64,000 bases of DNA from Calidithermus roseus (GTDB taxonomy: Bacteria > Deinococcota > Deinococci > Deinococcales > Thermaceae), in the NCBI RefSeq assembly GCF_003574095.1, contig NZ_QWLA01000005.1, positions 1-64,000 of the forward strand, read 5' to 3'. Under the pieces are notes generated by a model. It was not told where the DNA came from, searched no databases, and saw only the letters and a list, made by a program, of their open reading frames with translations. The translations under genes and the position numbers were made by a program. How positions within the stretch are numbered: the stretch's first letter is position 1; every line of letters begins with the position of its first letter. This document shows positions 1-6,747 of the stretch, piece by piece.

Positions 1-1
1 C

Positions 2-814
2 GACGGCGCGGTGGAGTTCACCGCCAAGTACGAAAGGGGGAAGTTTCGGGGGCAGACCCGGCAATTCCGCAACGGGCGGCTCAGTTTCAGCCCAGGGGGC
101 AAGCCCAAGACCCTCGAGGGGGAGTGGTTGGGCAAGGATGAGCGGGGGGAGGAAACTATTTACCGACTTACGGCTGTATGGGTGCCTAATTCAGGGATTG
201 CGATCAATACCCAACTGATCGAGGAAATTAACAACGCTTCCAGATCGGATAGGACGAGTGGGTATAAATCCCCCTACTGGGGAAAGCAAATTGGTTCACT
301 TGATGGTATTCCTGTATATTATAATGCGCGCGACGAAGGCAACAATAATAGAAGAAACAAACTGGAAGACTCCAATGGAAAGGTAATTTATGATTTTGGA
401 TTAAAGTGGCAATGCGTCGAATTTATCCGACGCTATTTCTACTACAAACACGGTTTCTTATTTGAGGGCCGTGGGGATGCCCACTCCTATTTTAGCGATG
501 AAGTCAAGGACGGCGGAAATCACCGCGGGCTCAGGCAGTATGTAAATGATCACGGCTACGACCGCAGAGTAGGAAAATTTACTGGTAAAGGCAGCGTTTC
601 AAAGCCACAGAAGGGCGATCTGATCGTAATGCACTATTCTACCACCGGCCATGTTGCGATCATCGGTGAGGTCAGCGATGACTCCATCACCATCGTGCAG
701 CAGAATGTCGAAACCGATGTTACGGAGAGATTCCCGCTCGAGAAGGTGTTCGTCGGCGGTGAAACCCGCTGGCGGATCAACAGCACCAGGGTTAGAGGGT
801 GGCTGAGGCCATGA
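2..814 (+). CDS. CHAP-domain amidase/endopeptidase (5' end probably outside window)
   Basis: The C-terminal half reads as a CHAP (NlpC/P60-like cysteine amidase) domain. Counting from the GTG at 11, the segment GLKWQCVEF puts the likely nucleophile at Cys135, and TTGHVAIIGEV puts the likely base at His214, followed by QQNVE. The spacing and flanking residues resemble the amidase half of glutathionylspermidine synthetase, so peptidoglycan or another gamma-glutamyl/peptide amide are possible substrates. The frame is open to the window edge, so GTG 11 may be internal. The first ~100 residues are not recognised. The gene is clearly more AT-rich than the downstream beta-oxidation genes, which suggests transfer. 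It overlaps the next gene by ATGA. Family call is fairly firm; substrate is unknown. Confidence 0.72.
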   Translation, partial: DGAVEFTAKYERGKFRGQTRQFRNGRLSFSPGGKPKTLEGEWLGKDERGEETIYRLTAVWVPNSGIAINTQLIEEINNASRSDRTSGYKSPYWGKQIGSLDGIPVYYNARDEGNNNRRNKLEDSNGKVIYDFGLKWQCVEFIRRYFYYKHGFLFEGRGDAHSYFSDEVKDGGNHRGLRQYVNDHGYDRRVGKFTGKGSVSKPQKGDLIVMHYSTTGHVAIIGEVSDDSITIVQQNVETDVTERFPLEKVFVGGETRWRINSTRVRGWLRP

Positions 815-1404
815 AACTGCAATCCCTTGGCTTGAACTTGAAATGGCAATGGCGTGTGATTCCCGTAGGTATCGTGTTGCTCTTCATTGGCGTTGCCCTT
901 GTTCAGAGTTCTGCAAACGGAGTATTGGGCACTAAAGGCAGCCTGATGAATACGGTGTTTTGTGGTCGATACAAATGCAAACCTGGCGAGGACCGCGGAC
1001 AGTTATACACGACTATTCCCTTAGAAAGATCTTTCGGCAATAAGCATCCTCAAATAGCTAACCAAAGCATTCACGCAGCGAGAGATCAAGACTCAACAAT
1101 AGTTGCGCTATATACCTTGATACCAATAGTCAAGAACATAAGGCCCGAACAAACGAAGTATATTTCCGACTTATATCAATCCCTTTTAGGTATAGACATG
1201 AGAGGGGACTTCTTGCAGAGGTGTTTATTGGCAAAGCGCAATTCAATAGGAGTAGGTGAAAAAGTGGTTCAAGAAGGTCGTCTTGCCAACAGGGTTGGGA
1301 AATACAAGTCTTTTATACTCGAGTGCAAACTCGATCTGAGTGATATCCCCTCCGATCCCGAAATTACGAACCTACTGGAGTTGAATTTCCTCGCAATGCC
1401 GTAG
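811..1404 (+). CDS. Hypothetical membrane-anchored protein, candidate partner of the CHAP protein
   Basis: I chose ATG 811 because it overlaps the stop of the CHAP gene (ATGA), implying translational coupling; a GTG at 799 is also in frame. The 197-residue product has a short positive N-terminus (KLQSLGLNLKWQWR), one hydrophobic segment at about residues 15-33, then a soluble region with four Cys (NTVFCGRYKC, LQRCLL, FILECKL). This fits a single-pass protein with an extracytoplasmic domain. I recognise no family. Base composition is AT-rich like the CHAP gene and unlike everything after 1,600. By position it could be an immunity or accessory protein for the amidase; that is inference only. 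Confidence 0.6.
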   Translation: MKLQSLGLNLKWQWRVIPVGIVLLFIGVALVQSSANGVLGTKGSLMNTVFCGRYKCKPGEDRGQLYTTIPLERSFGNKHPQIANQSIHAARDQDSTIVALYTLIPIVKNIRPEQTKYISDLYQSLLGIDMRGDFLQRCLLAKRNSIGVGEKVVQEGRLANRVGKYKSFILECKLDLSDIPSDPEITNLLELNFLAMP

Positions 1405-1568
1405 ATCGTGGTGGGTTGAAGATTGATGAGAACAGCATTCTGGGATGACTTAGTAGGCCAGGATAACCGCGAGCAGAAGACCCCAGGTGCTGCGGTAGGA
1501 GCGCAAGGAGAAACCCAGATGGTCTCAATGCGGCGATTTCGTGCTTGATGGACGTGCCCCAAAAATAC

Positions 1569-1596
1569 AATACCCCCGCGCCTTTGCGGGGGTATT
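1569..1596 (-). terminator. Rho-independent terminator for the acyl-CoA dehydrogenase gene
   Basis: A perfect 11-bp stem (AATACCCCCGC at 1569-1579 with its complement at 1586-1596) encloses a 6-base loop. Read on the minus strand it lies just past the stop at 1611 and is followed by GTATTTTT. The 1405-1568 stretch between it and the upstream plus-strand gene shows no convincing gene. Confidence 0.85.
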
Positions 1597-1610
1597 GGCC
1601 ACACCTATGC

Positions 1611-3350
1611 TCAAGCCCTGGGCTGCGGGTAGCCTTCGGCCTCGAGCACCTTCTGGGCAATGCGGCGGCGTAGGTCCACGAGGTCGGTGGGCTCGTGCTT
1701 GGTCAGGCGACGCACGGCGGAGGCCATCACGCGCATCTCGTCGCCTTCAGCCAGGCGGGGCAACACGCCGAGGGCGGCGGATTGAGCGCGGTCGAGAGCC
1801 TGGTAGAGGTAGAGGGTGGTCATGTCGGCGTAGACTCCGCCCCCTAAGCGGCGCGAGCGCAACAACATGGACTCGGCGGCGTAGATGTCGATGAGGATGT
1901 CGGCGGCGGTGGCCAGGATTTCCTGCTCCTCCTCGATCTTGGTGGTGTACTTCAGGGCCGCCAGGCCGCTCGTCATCAGCACCAGTTTCTTGAGGTTGTC
2001 GATCTGGGCGAGCTCGAGGTCGTCGGGCTGGTCGAAGGAGGGCTCCAAGAGCTCCTTCTGCAAGCGGGTGGCGGCGTCCACCAGCGGCAGTTCGCCCTTC
2101 ATGGCCCGCCTCAGCAGCATGCCGGGAATGAGCAGGCGGTTGATCTCGTTGGTACCCTCGAAAATGCGGTTGATGCGGCTGTCGCGGTAGGCCCGCTCGA
2201 TGGGGTACTCGGCGCTGTAGCCGTAGCCGCCGTGGATCTGCACACCCTCGTCCACGCAGTAATCGAGCACCTCCGAGCCCAGCACCTTGATGATGCTGGC
2301 CTCGATGGCGTATTCCTCGATGCCCGCCAGCACCGCCTCGGTGCCGCTCTTGCCCTGCAAGGCTTCGTCGATGAGGCCCACGGTGCGGTAGGTGGCGCTC
2401 TCCCCGGCATAGATGCGGGTGGCCATCTCGGCGAGCTTGTGCTGGATCAGGCCGAAGTGGGCGATGGGCTTGCCGAAGGCCACGCGTTCCTTGGCGTACT
2501 TGGCCGACAGCGCCAGGGCGTGCTTAGCCCCGCCAATGGCCCCTGCACCCAGCTTGTAGCGGCCCACGTTGAGCACGTTGAAGGCGATCTGGTGGCCCTT
2601 GCCGATGGTGCCCAGCACGTTCTCGACAGGCACCTTGACGTCCTCGAGGATCACCATGCGGGTGCTGCTGGCCTTGATGCCCATCTTCTTCTCCTCAGCG
2701 CCGAAGGACAGGCCGGGGGTGTCGCGCTCGACGAGGAAGGCGGTGAACTTCTCGCCATCGATCTTGGCGAAGACGGTGAAGAGGTGGGCGAAACCGGCGT
2801 TGGAGATCCACATCTTGGTGCCGTTGAGGACGTAGTGCTTGCCGTCCTCGCTGAGCACCGCCTTGGTCTTGGCCGCCAGCGCGTCGGAGCCGTTGCCGGG
2901 CTCGGTGAGGCAGTAGGCCGCGATCCACTCGCCACTGGCCAGCTTGGGCAGGTACTTGGCTTTCTGCTCGGGCGTGCCGAAGTAGACCAGCGGCAGGGTG
3001 CCGATGGAGGTGTGAGCCCCGTAGGTCACGCTGAAGCCGCCGGTGGGCGAGAGCTCTTCGGCGACCACGGTGGAGATGGTCTTGGAGAGGTCGAGACCGC
3101 CGTACTCCTCGGGAACCTCGATGCCCAAGAGGCCCTGCTCGCCGGCCTTGCGCATCAGGGGTACGTTGAGCTCGAGCTCGCCGTGCTCCAGACGCTCGGC
3201 CACGGGCTGGTATTCGCGCTCGACGAAGGTGCGGGTGGTCTTGATGATCTCGCGGACGGTGTCGTCGAAGTCCTCGGGAGTGAAGATGCCCTCGGGCCTC
3301 TCCAACAGCCAGCCGCCGCCTTTTTTCGCCAGTTTGCGATCTGCGATCAT
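1611..3350 (-). CDS. Acyl-CoA dehydrogenase (long/very-long-chain type)
   Basis: FAD-dependent alpha,beta-dehydrogenation of acyl-CoA, the first step of beta-oxidation. The 579-residue protein carries the family signature YCLTEPGNGSDA, a RMVILEDVKVP region, the GGYGYSAEYPIERAYRD motif and FEGTNEINR, whose Glu matches the catalytic base of VLCAD-type enzymes. It is longer than the ~380-residue short/medium-chain enzymes and has the extra C-terminal helical domain of VLCAD-like proteins. I placed the start at ATG 3350, which has GGAGG 7 bases upstream, rather than at the ORF limit of 3383. It is the last gene of the beta-oxidation cluster, with its own promoter and operator-like palindrome just upstream. 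Confidence 0.93.
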   Translation of the reverse strand: MIADRKLAKKGGGWLLERPEGIFTPEDFDDTVREIIKTTRTFVEREYQPVAERLEHGELELNVPLMRKAGEQGLLGIEVPEEYGGLDLSKTISTVVAEELSPTGGFSVTYGAHTSIGTLPLVYFGTPEQKAKYLPKLASGEWIAAYCLTEPGNGSDALAAKTKAVLSEDGKHYVLNGTKMWISNAGFAHLFTVFAKIDGEKFTAFLVERDTPGLSFGAEEKKMGIKASSTRMVILEDVKVPVENVLGTIGKGHQIAFNVLNVGRYKLGAGAIGGAKHALALSAKYAKERVAFGKPIAHFGLIQHKLAEMATRIYAGESATYRTVGLIDEALQGKSGTEAVLAGIEEYAIEASIIKVLGSEVLDYCVDEGVQIHGGYGYSAEYPIERAYRDSRINRIFEGTNEINRLLIPGMLLRRAMKGELPLVDAATRLQKELLEPSFDQPDDLELAQIDNLKKLVLMTSGLAALKYTTKIEEEQEILATAADILIDIYAAESMLLRSRRLGGGVYADMTTLYLYQALDRAQSAALGVLPRLAEGDEMRVMASAVRRLTKHEPTDLVDLRRRIAQKVLEAEGYPQPRA

Positions 3351-3366
3351 GCCTGTACCTCCGGGA

Positions 3367-3412
3367 AACTTATACCGAGTCAAAGTTTATACCAAGGCAA
3401 AGCCTAAGTCAA
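3367..3412 (-). promoter_or_regulatory. Promoter and fad-type operator of the acyl-CoA dehydrogenase gene
   Basis: On the minus strand, -35 TTGACT (3412-3407) and -10 TATAAA (3391-3386) are 15 bases apart (16 if TTTGAC is used). A 21-bp imperfect palindrome at 3367-3387 reads AACTT, two variable bases, then ACCGAGTCAAAGTT on the plus strand and touches the -10. The same element recurs before fadB at 9062-9082. The placement fits a repressor site; a TetR-type fatty-acid regulator is the natural candidate. Confidence 0.65.
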
Positions 3413-3469
3413 ACCGCCCCGCCTGGAGCAGCCATTCGGAAGACTCGAGCCACGCCCTTCACCAGATCC

Positions 3470-3489
3470 CTTGCGGACGCGTCCGCAAG
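3470..3489. repeat. Perfect 20-bp palindrome
   Basis: CTTGCGGACG is followed at once by its exact reverse complement. There is no loop and no T-run, so a terminator is less likely than a dimeric protein-binding site. It sits between the lipoprotein stop (3557) and the acyl-CoA dehydrogenase promoter. Confidence 0.6.
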
Positions 3490-3556
3490 CCACCCCGACG
3501 CAACGGCCTGATGTAACGTAACGGATCGGCTATCGGCAATTTCCGCGTCTATAGAG

Positions 3557-4186
3557 CTACTTGGTGGGCTCGACGAGCACCTGGAGGTCTTGCTGAGTCC
3601 TTTTTCCGCTGAGCACGTCCTCGATCTCAGTGCGCAGGGTGTACTGCCCCGGCGGGGTGTTCGCTGGAACATCGAAGGCCAGCACCATGTGGAGCCCGGT
3701 CGTGAACTCGATGTTCAGGATGCTTTCCGGCAAGGTGGGATCCATCTGGGTAGGCGGGGCCAGGTCTCTGTGCTCCGCCTGAAGGCACTCGAGCACGCCC
3801 TCAGCGGAAATCAGACCCGCAGACCAGTTCCCCGGCAATTGGCGCAACACGAACCCCTCCATCGAGCGACGGGTGGTAAGGCCGGGATACGTGCAGCGAG
3901 CGAAAGGGTTGAACAGGAGTTCCCTGAGGCTTCGCTCGAAGATGGGGATTGAGGTATAGCCCAGGCTCTCGATCGAAACATTGGTGAGCTGTCCCCCCAC
4001 AAGCCGGGTAGCCCTGCCACGCCAGCGCTGCTGGTCGTAGTCTGCTGCGACATACCAACGCTGGCCGGCGGTAACAGTGAGCAGCCGGCTCGAGGTCAGG
4101 TCGAAGGGCCTGGTCGAGACGCTTCCCAGCGGCACCGGGGCGCAGCCAGCCAGGGCAAGGATGAGAAGAGACAAGTAGCGAGCCAT
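3557..4186 (-). CDS. Hypothetical lipoprotein
   Basis: The 209-residue protein begins MARYLSLLILALAGCAP, a type II signal peptide with lipobox LALAGC, so Cys15 should be lipidated after export. The mature part has no family I recognise. It is rich in beta-type sequence, and its C-terminal region (VLAFDVPANTPPGQYTLRTEIEDVLSG) resembles the beta-sandwich pattern of secreted Ig-like domains. It lies between the thiolase and acyl-CoA dehydrogenase genes on the same strand, 123 bases after the thiolase stop. A role in lipid uptake is suggested only by position. Confidence 0.7.
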   Translation of the reverse strand: MARYLSLLILALAGCAPVPLGSVSTRPFDLTSSRLLTVTAGQRWYVAADYDQQRWRGRATRLVGGQLTNVSIESLGYTSIPIFERSLRELLFNPFARCTYPGLTTRRSMEGFVLRQLPGNWSAGLISAEGVLECLQAEHRDLAPPTQMDPTLPESILNIEFTTGLHMVLAFDVPANTPPGQYTLRTEIEDVLSGKRTQQDLQVLVEPTK

Positions 4187-4309
4187 GGTTCTAGCCTGTT
4201 CAATGGGGCTCTGGCTGTCAATCGGCCAAGCGACGGACAGCCGGACATGCCCACTGGTCTTCCCCTCAGCCCAAAGCGGCGGGGCCCAGGGTCAAAGGAA
4301 GAGCGAAGA

Positions 4310-5482
4310 TTACAGGCTCGAGTAAACCTCGAACACCCCCGCAGCTCCCATCCCCCCGCCGATGCACATCGTCACCAGGCCCAGCCCACCCCCACGCCGT
4401 CCGAGTTCGTGGATGAGCTGAGTGGTGAGCTTGGCCCCCGTAGCCCCCAGCGGGTGGCCCAGCGCGATGGCCCCGCCGTTGACGTTGACGATCTGGGGGT
4501 TGAAGCACAACTCGCGCATCACCGCCAGCACCTGCGCGGCAAAAGCCTCGTTGAACTCGATGAGCTTGATGTCCTCGAGCCCGATGCCGGCCTTGGCCAG
4601 CGCCTTGGGCACGGCCTTGATGGGCCCCACGCCCATGATGTCGGGCTCCACGCCCCCGGTGGCGAAGCTCACGAAGCGGGCCAGGGGCTTTAGGCCCAGC
4701 TCATCGGCCTTCTCGCGGCTCATCAACAGCACCGCCGCGGCCCCATCGGAGTAAGGCGAGGCGTTGCCCGCGGTCACGGTGCCGCCCTCCTTGAAGGCGG
4801 GCTTGAGCTTGGCCAGGCGCTCGAGGCTGGTGTCCGCGCGCGGGATCTCGTCCTTGGCGAAGTAGGTCTCTTCTACTTGTTTCTTGGCTCCTTTCCAGCT
4901 CACCCGCTTCACCGCCACCGGCACAATTTCTTCATCAAACCTGCCCTCGGCCTGCGCCCTGAGCGCTTTCTGGTGCGAGTCATAAGCCCAGGCGTCCTGG
5001 TCCTCCCGACTCACACCCCAGCGCTGGGCCACCCGCTCGGCGGTGAAGCCCATGCCGATGTAGGCCTCGGTCAGCTCGGGGTGGAGCTGGGTGTGGTAGC
5101 CCGACATGGGCACCTGGCTCATCATCTCCACCCCCCCGGCCAGCACCACCTCGTTCATGCCCGAGAGGATGGCCTGCGCCCCGTAAGCGATGCTCTGCAG
5201 GCCCGAGGAGCAGAAGCGGTTGATGGTGGCTCCGGTAACCTCGACCGGAAACCCCGCCCGCAGGAGGGCCAGGCGGGCGATGTTGAGGCCCTGGCTGGCC
5301 TCGGGCATGGCACAGCCCCACTGCACGTCCTCGACGATCCCGGGGTTCACCCCGGCTTTTTCGATGGCCGCCTTCATCACGGTGGCCGAGAGGTCGATGG
5401 GGTGAACGCTGGCGAGCGCCCCATCGCTCTTGCCGCGCCCTACGGCGCTGCGGACTGCACTGACGATCACGGCTTCTTTCAT
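4310..5482 (-). CDS. fadA: Acetyl-CoA C-acyltransferase (thiolase)
   Basis: Thiolytic cleavage of 3-ketoacyl-CoA, the last step of beta-oxidation. The 390-residue length is typical of the family. Visible motifs are the nucleophile Cys91 in [26 protein letters not shown] with the catalytic His, and the C-terminal [11 protein letters not shown] with the second Cys. ATG 5482 has AGGAG close upstream. It lies 35 bases downstream of the DUF4442 gene, so it is probably co-transcribed with it. A weaker copy of the fad-type operator overlaps its ribosome-binding region. Pairing with the FadB-type protein nearby favours degradation over acetoacetyl-CoA synthesis. Confidence 0.93.
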   Translation of the reverse strand: MKEAVIVSAVRSAVGRGKSDGALASVHPIDLSATVMKAAIEKAGVNPGIVEDVQWGCAMPEASQGLNIARLALLRAGFPVEVTGATINRFCSSGLQSIAYGAQAILSGMNEVVLAGGVEMMSQVPMSGYHTQLHPELTEAYIGMGFTAERVAQRWGVSREDQDAWAYDSHQKALRAQAEGRFDEEIVPVAVKRVSWKGAKKQVEETYFAKDEIPRADTSLERLAKLKPAFKEGGTVTAGNASPYSDGAAAVLLMSREKADELGLKPLARFVSFATGGVEPDIMGVGPIKAVPKALAKAGIGLEDIKLIEFNEAFAAQVLAVMRELCFNPQIVNVNGGAIALGHPLGATGAKLTTQLIHELGRRGGGLGLVTMCIGGGMGAAGVFEVYSSL

Positions 5483-5489
5483 CTTGGCT

Positions 5490-5510
5490 CCTTTGTACTC
5501 GGTTTAATCT
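5490..5510 (-). promoter_or_regulatory. Degenerate third copy of the fad-type operator
   Basis: CTTTG, one extra T, then ACTCGGTT followed by AA matches the reverse complement of the 3367 and 9062 palindromes except for a 1-base insertion. It overlaps the thiolase ribosome-binding site, where a bound protein could block translation initiation or internal transcription. Confidence 0.35.
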
Positions 5511-5517
5511 TTTCCGA

Positions 5518-6048
5518 CTATGACGCAACACCCTTCCTGCGGATGTAGAGGGTTTTTTCGAAGGAAGCGTGGACCACGCCGTCCTTATCCACCAGCTCCA
5601 CCGGGTAGACCCGGTCTACGGAGGGGTTCTGCGCGGTGAGGGCGCGGATGGTCCCCAGCTCCTCGTCGGTGAGCACGAAGCGGGCGTAGAGCGTGGCCTT
5701 CCCCGGCTTGCGGAAGCGGATGGTGGCCGCCTTGTCCCACACGATGTAATCGGGCCCCAGGACCTGGATGAGCATGAGCATGTAGATGGGGTCGATGGCG
5801 CCGTACATGCTCCCACCGAAGATGGTGCCCACGTAGTTGCGCGTGCGCCAGTTGAGCGGCAGCGCCACGTGAACCTCCTTCCAGTCGGCGGCGATGTAGG
5901 TCACCCGCCCGCCGGTGCCCCGGTAGGCCGGGAACAGGTTGAAGCCCCAGCGCCAAATGCGAGTGCGCCAGCTTTCGCTCTTCCTTTCCCCCCTCAATAA
6001 GGGGGCCTGGGGGGATTTATCCCTGACAGCCACGAACCCCTCCCTCAC
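5518..6048 (-). CDS. DUF4442 hotdog-fold (thioesterase-like) protein
   Basis: The 176-residue ORF matches the DUF4442 group of hotdog proteins: NYVGTIFGGSMYGAIDPIYM is the characteristic central helix region, and KAATIRFRKPGKATLYARF is the following strand pair. Relatives resemble acyl-CoA thioesterases but usually lack a proven substrate. The location just upstream of thiolase supports an acyl-CoA role. The N-terminus is doubtful: about 15 codons near the start (roughly residues 10-21) coincide with a palindromic repeat at 5988-6018, so the true start may lie downstream, near SWRTRIWRWGF, using a non-ATG codon. Function is inferred from context. Confidence 0.75.
   Translation of the reverse strand: MREGFVAVRDKSPQAPLLRGERKSESWRTRIWRWGFNLFPAYRGTGGRVTYIAADWKEVHVALPLNWRTRNYVGTIFGGSMYGAIDPIYMLMLIQVLGPDYIVWDKAATIRFRKPGKATLYARFVLTDEELGTIRALTAQNPSVDRVYPVELVDKDGVVHASFEKTLYIRRKGVAS
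5988..6018. repeat. G/C-tract palindromic repeat inside the DUF4442 N-terminus
   Basis: Six C, then CTCAATAAG-type linker, a run of G, CCT and another run of G followed by ATTT. This matches the form of a dispersed palindromic element seen in many bacterial genomes, but here it falls within the annotated frame at 5518-6048. Confidence 0.45.
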
Positions 6049-6128
6049 TCATTGGGTAAAGCAAAACAGCCTCTTGCACACCGAGATCCCTCGACTCCGC
6101 TTCGTGCCGCCTAGGATGATAGGCTCAT

Positions 6129-6740
6129 TCACGTTGGGGCTCCGACCTTGATTCCGTGCCGCTCGAGCACCGGCGCCACCTGCCGGGCAATCTCGAGATA
6201 CCCCCTGGCGTTGGGGTGCACCCCGTCCTCACTCCACAGCGCCCTGTCGTACTCCAGCGGATGCTCCCAGAAGTCGAAGAACACCGCATCGTACCGCCGG
6301 GCCAGGTCGCGGATGAGGTCGTTGGCGGTCTGGAGGTTGCGCTTCACGCGCTCGCGGAGGGGGTCGGGCAGTTCGAGCCGCAGGGTGAAGTTGGGCAGGG
6401 TCGAAGTGAAAATCCGCGCCCCGATGCTCTGGAAAGCCCCCAGCATCAGGCTGAGCTCAGCCCGCACGCTCTCGGCGCTGAAGGGCCCCTTCAGGCAGTC
6501 GTTGGCCCCGGCAATCACGCTCACGAAGTCGGGCCCCAGGCTGAGCCCGCGCTGGAGTTGCTGCGCGCGGACTTCGGCGGCGCGCAGCCCCCGGCTGGCG
6601 AGGCCGACGTAGCGCAGGCCGGGGTTGGCCGCCTGCATCCACTGCGCCAGCCAGTCGTGGGCCGACTGCAACCGAACCCCGTCCACCGGATCGCCGATCC
6701 CCGCGGTGAAGCTGTCGCCCAATGCCACGAAGTGCCGCAT
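6129..6740 (-). CDS. SGNH/GDSL-family hydrolase (esterase/lipase-like)
   Basis: The 203-residue protein has all SGNH blocks: block I FVALGDSFTAG (Ser nucleophile at residue 10), block III GANDC, and block V DGVHPN with the catalytic Asp/His. There is no signal peptide, so a cytoplasmic esterase or thioesterase such as the TesA type is likely. It starts 7 bases after the fadB stop and should be co-transcribed, which suggests release of fatty acids or hydrolysis of acyl-CoA during fatty-acid turnover. The substrate cannot be read from sequence. Confidence 0.85.
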   Translation of the reverse strand: MRHFVALGDSFTAGIGDPVDGVRLQSAHDWLAQWMQAANPGLRYVGLASRGLRAAEVRAQQLQRGLSLGPDFVSVIAGANDCLKGPFSAESVRAELSLMLGAFQSIGARIFTSTLPNFTLRLELPDPLRERVKRNLQTANDLIRDLARRYDAVFFDFWEHPLEYDRALWSEDGVHPNARGYLEIARQVAPVLERHGIKVGAPT

Positions 6741-6747
6741 AACCCCA

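Noticed and set aside
1405-1568. Possible transposase remnant between the AT-rich island and the terminator
   Set aside because: I looked for inverted repeats or DDE-type motifs and saw none that could be trusted.
2232-3407. 391-codon plus-strand frame opposite the acyl-CoA dehydrogenase gene
   Set aside because: It is the antisense shadow of a clear enzyme gene. High-GC DNA leaves such frames open, and the encoded sequence is low-complexity.
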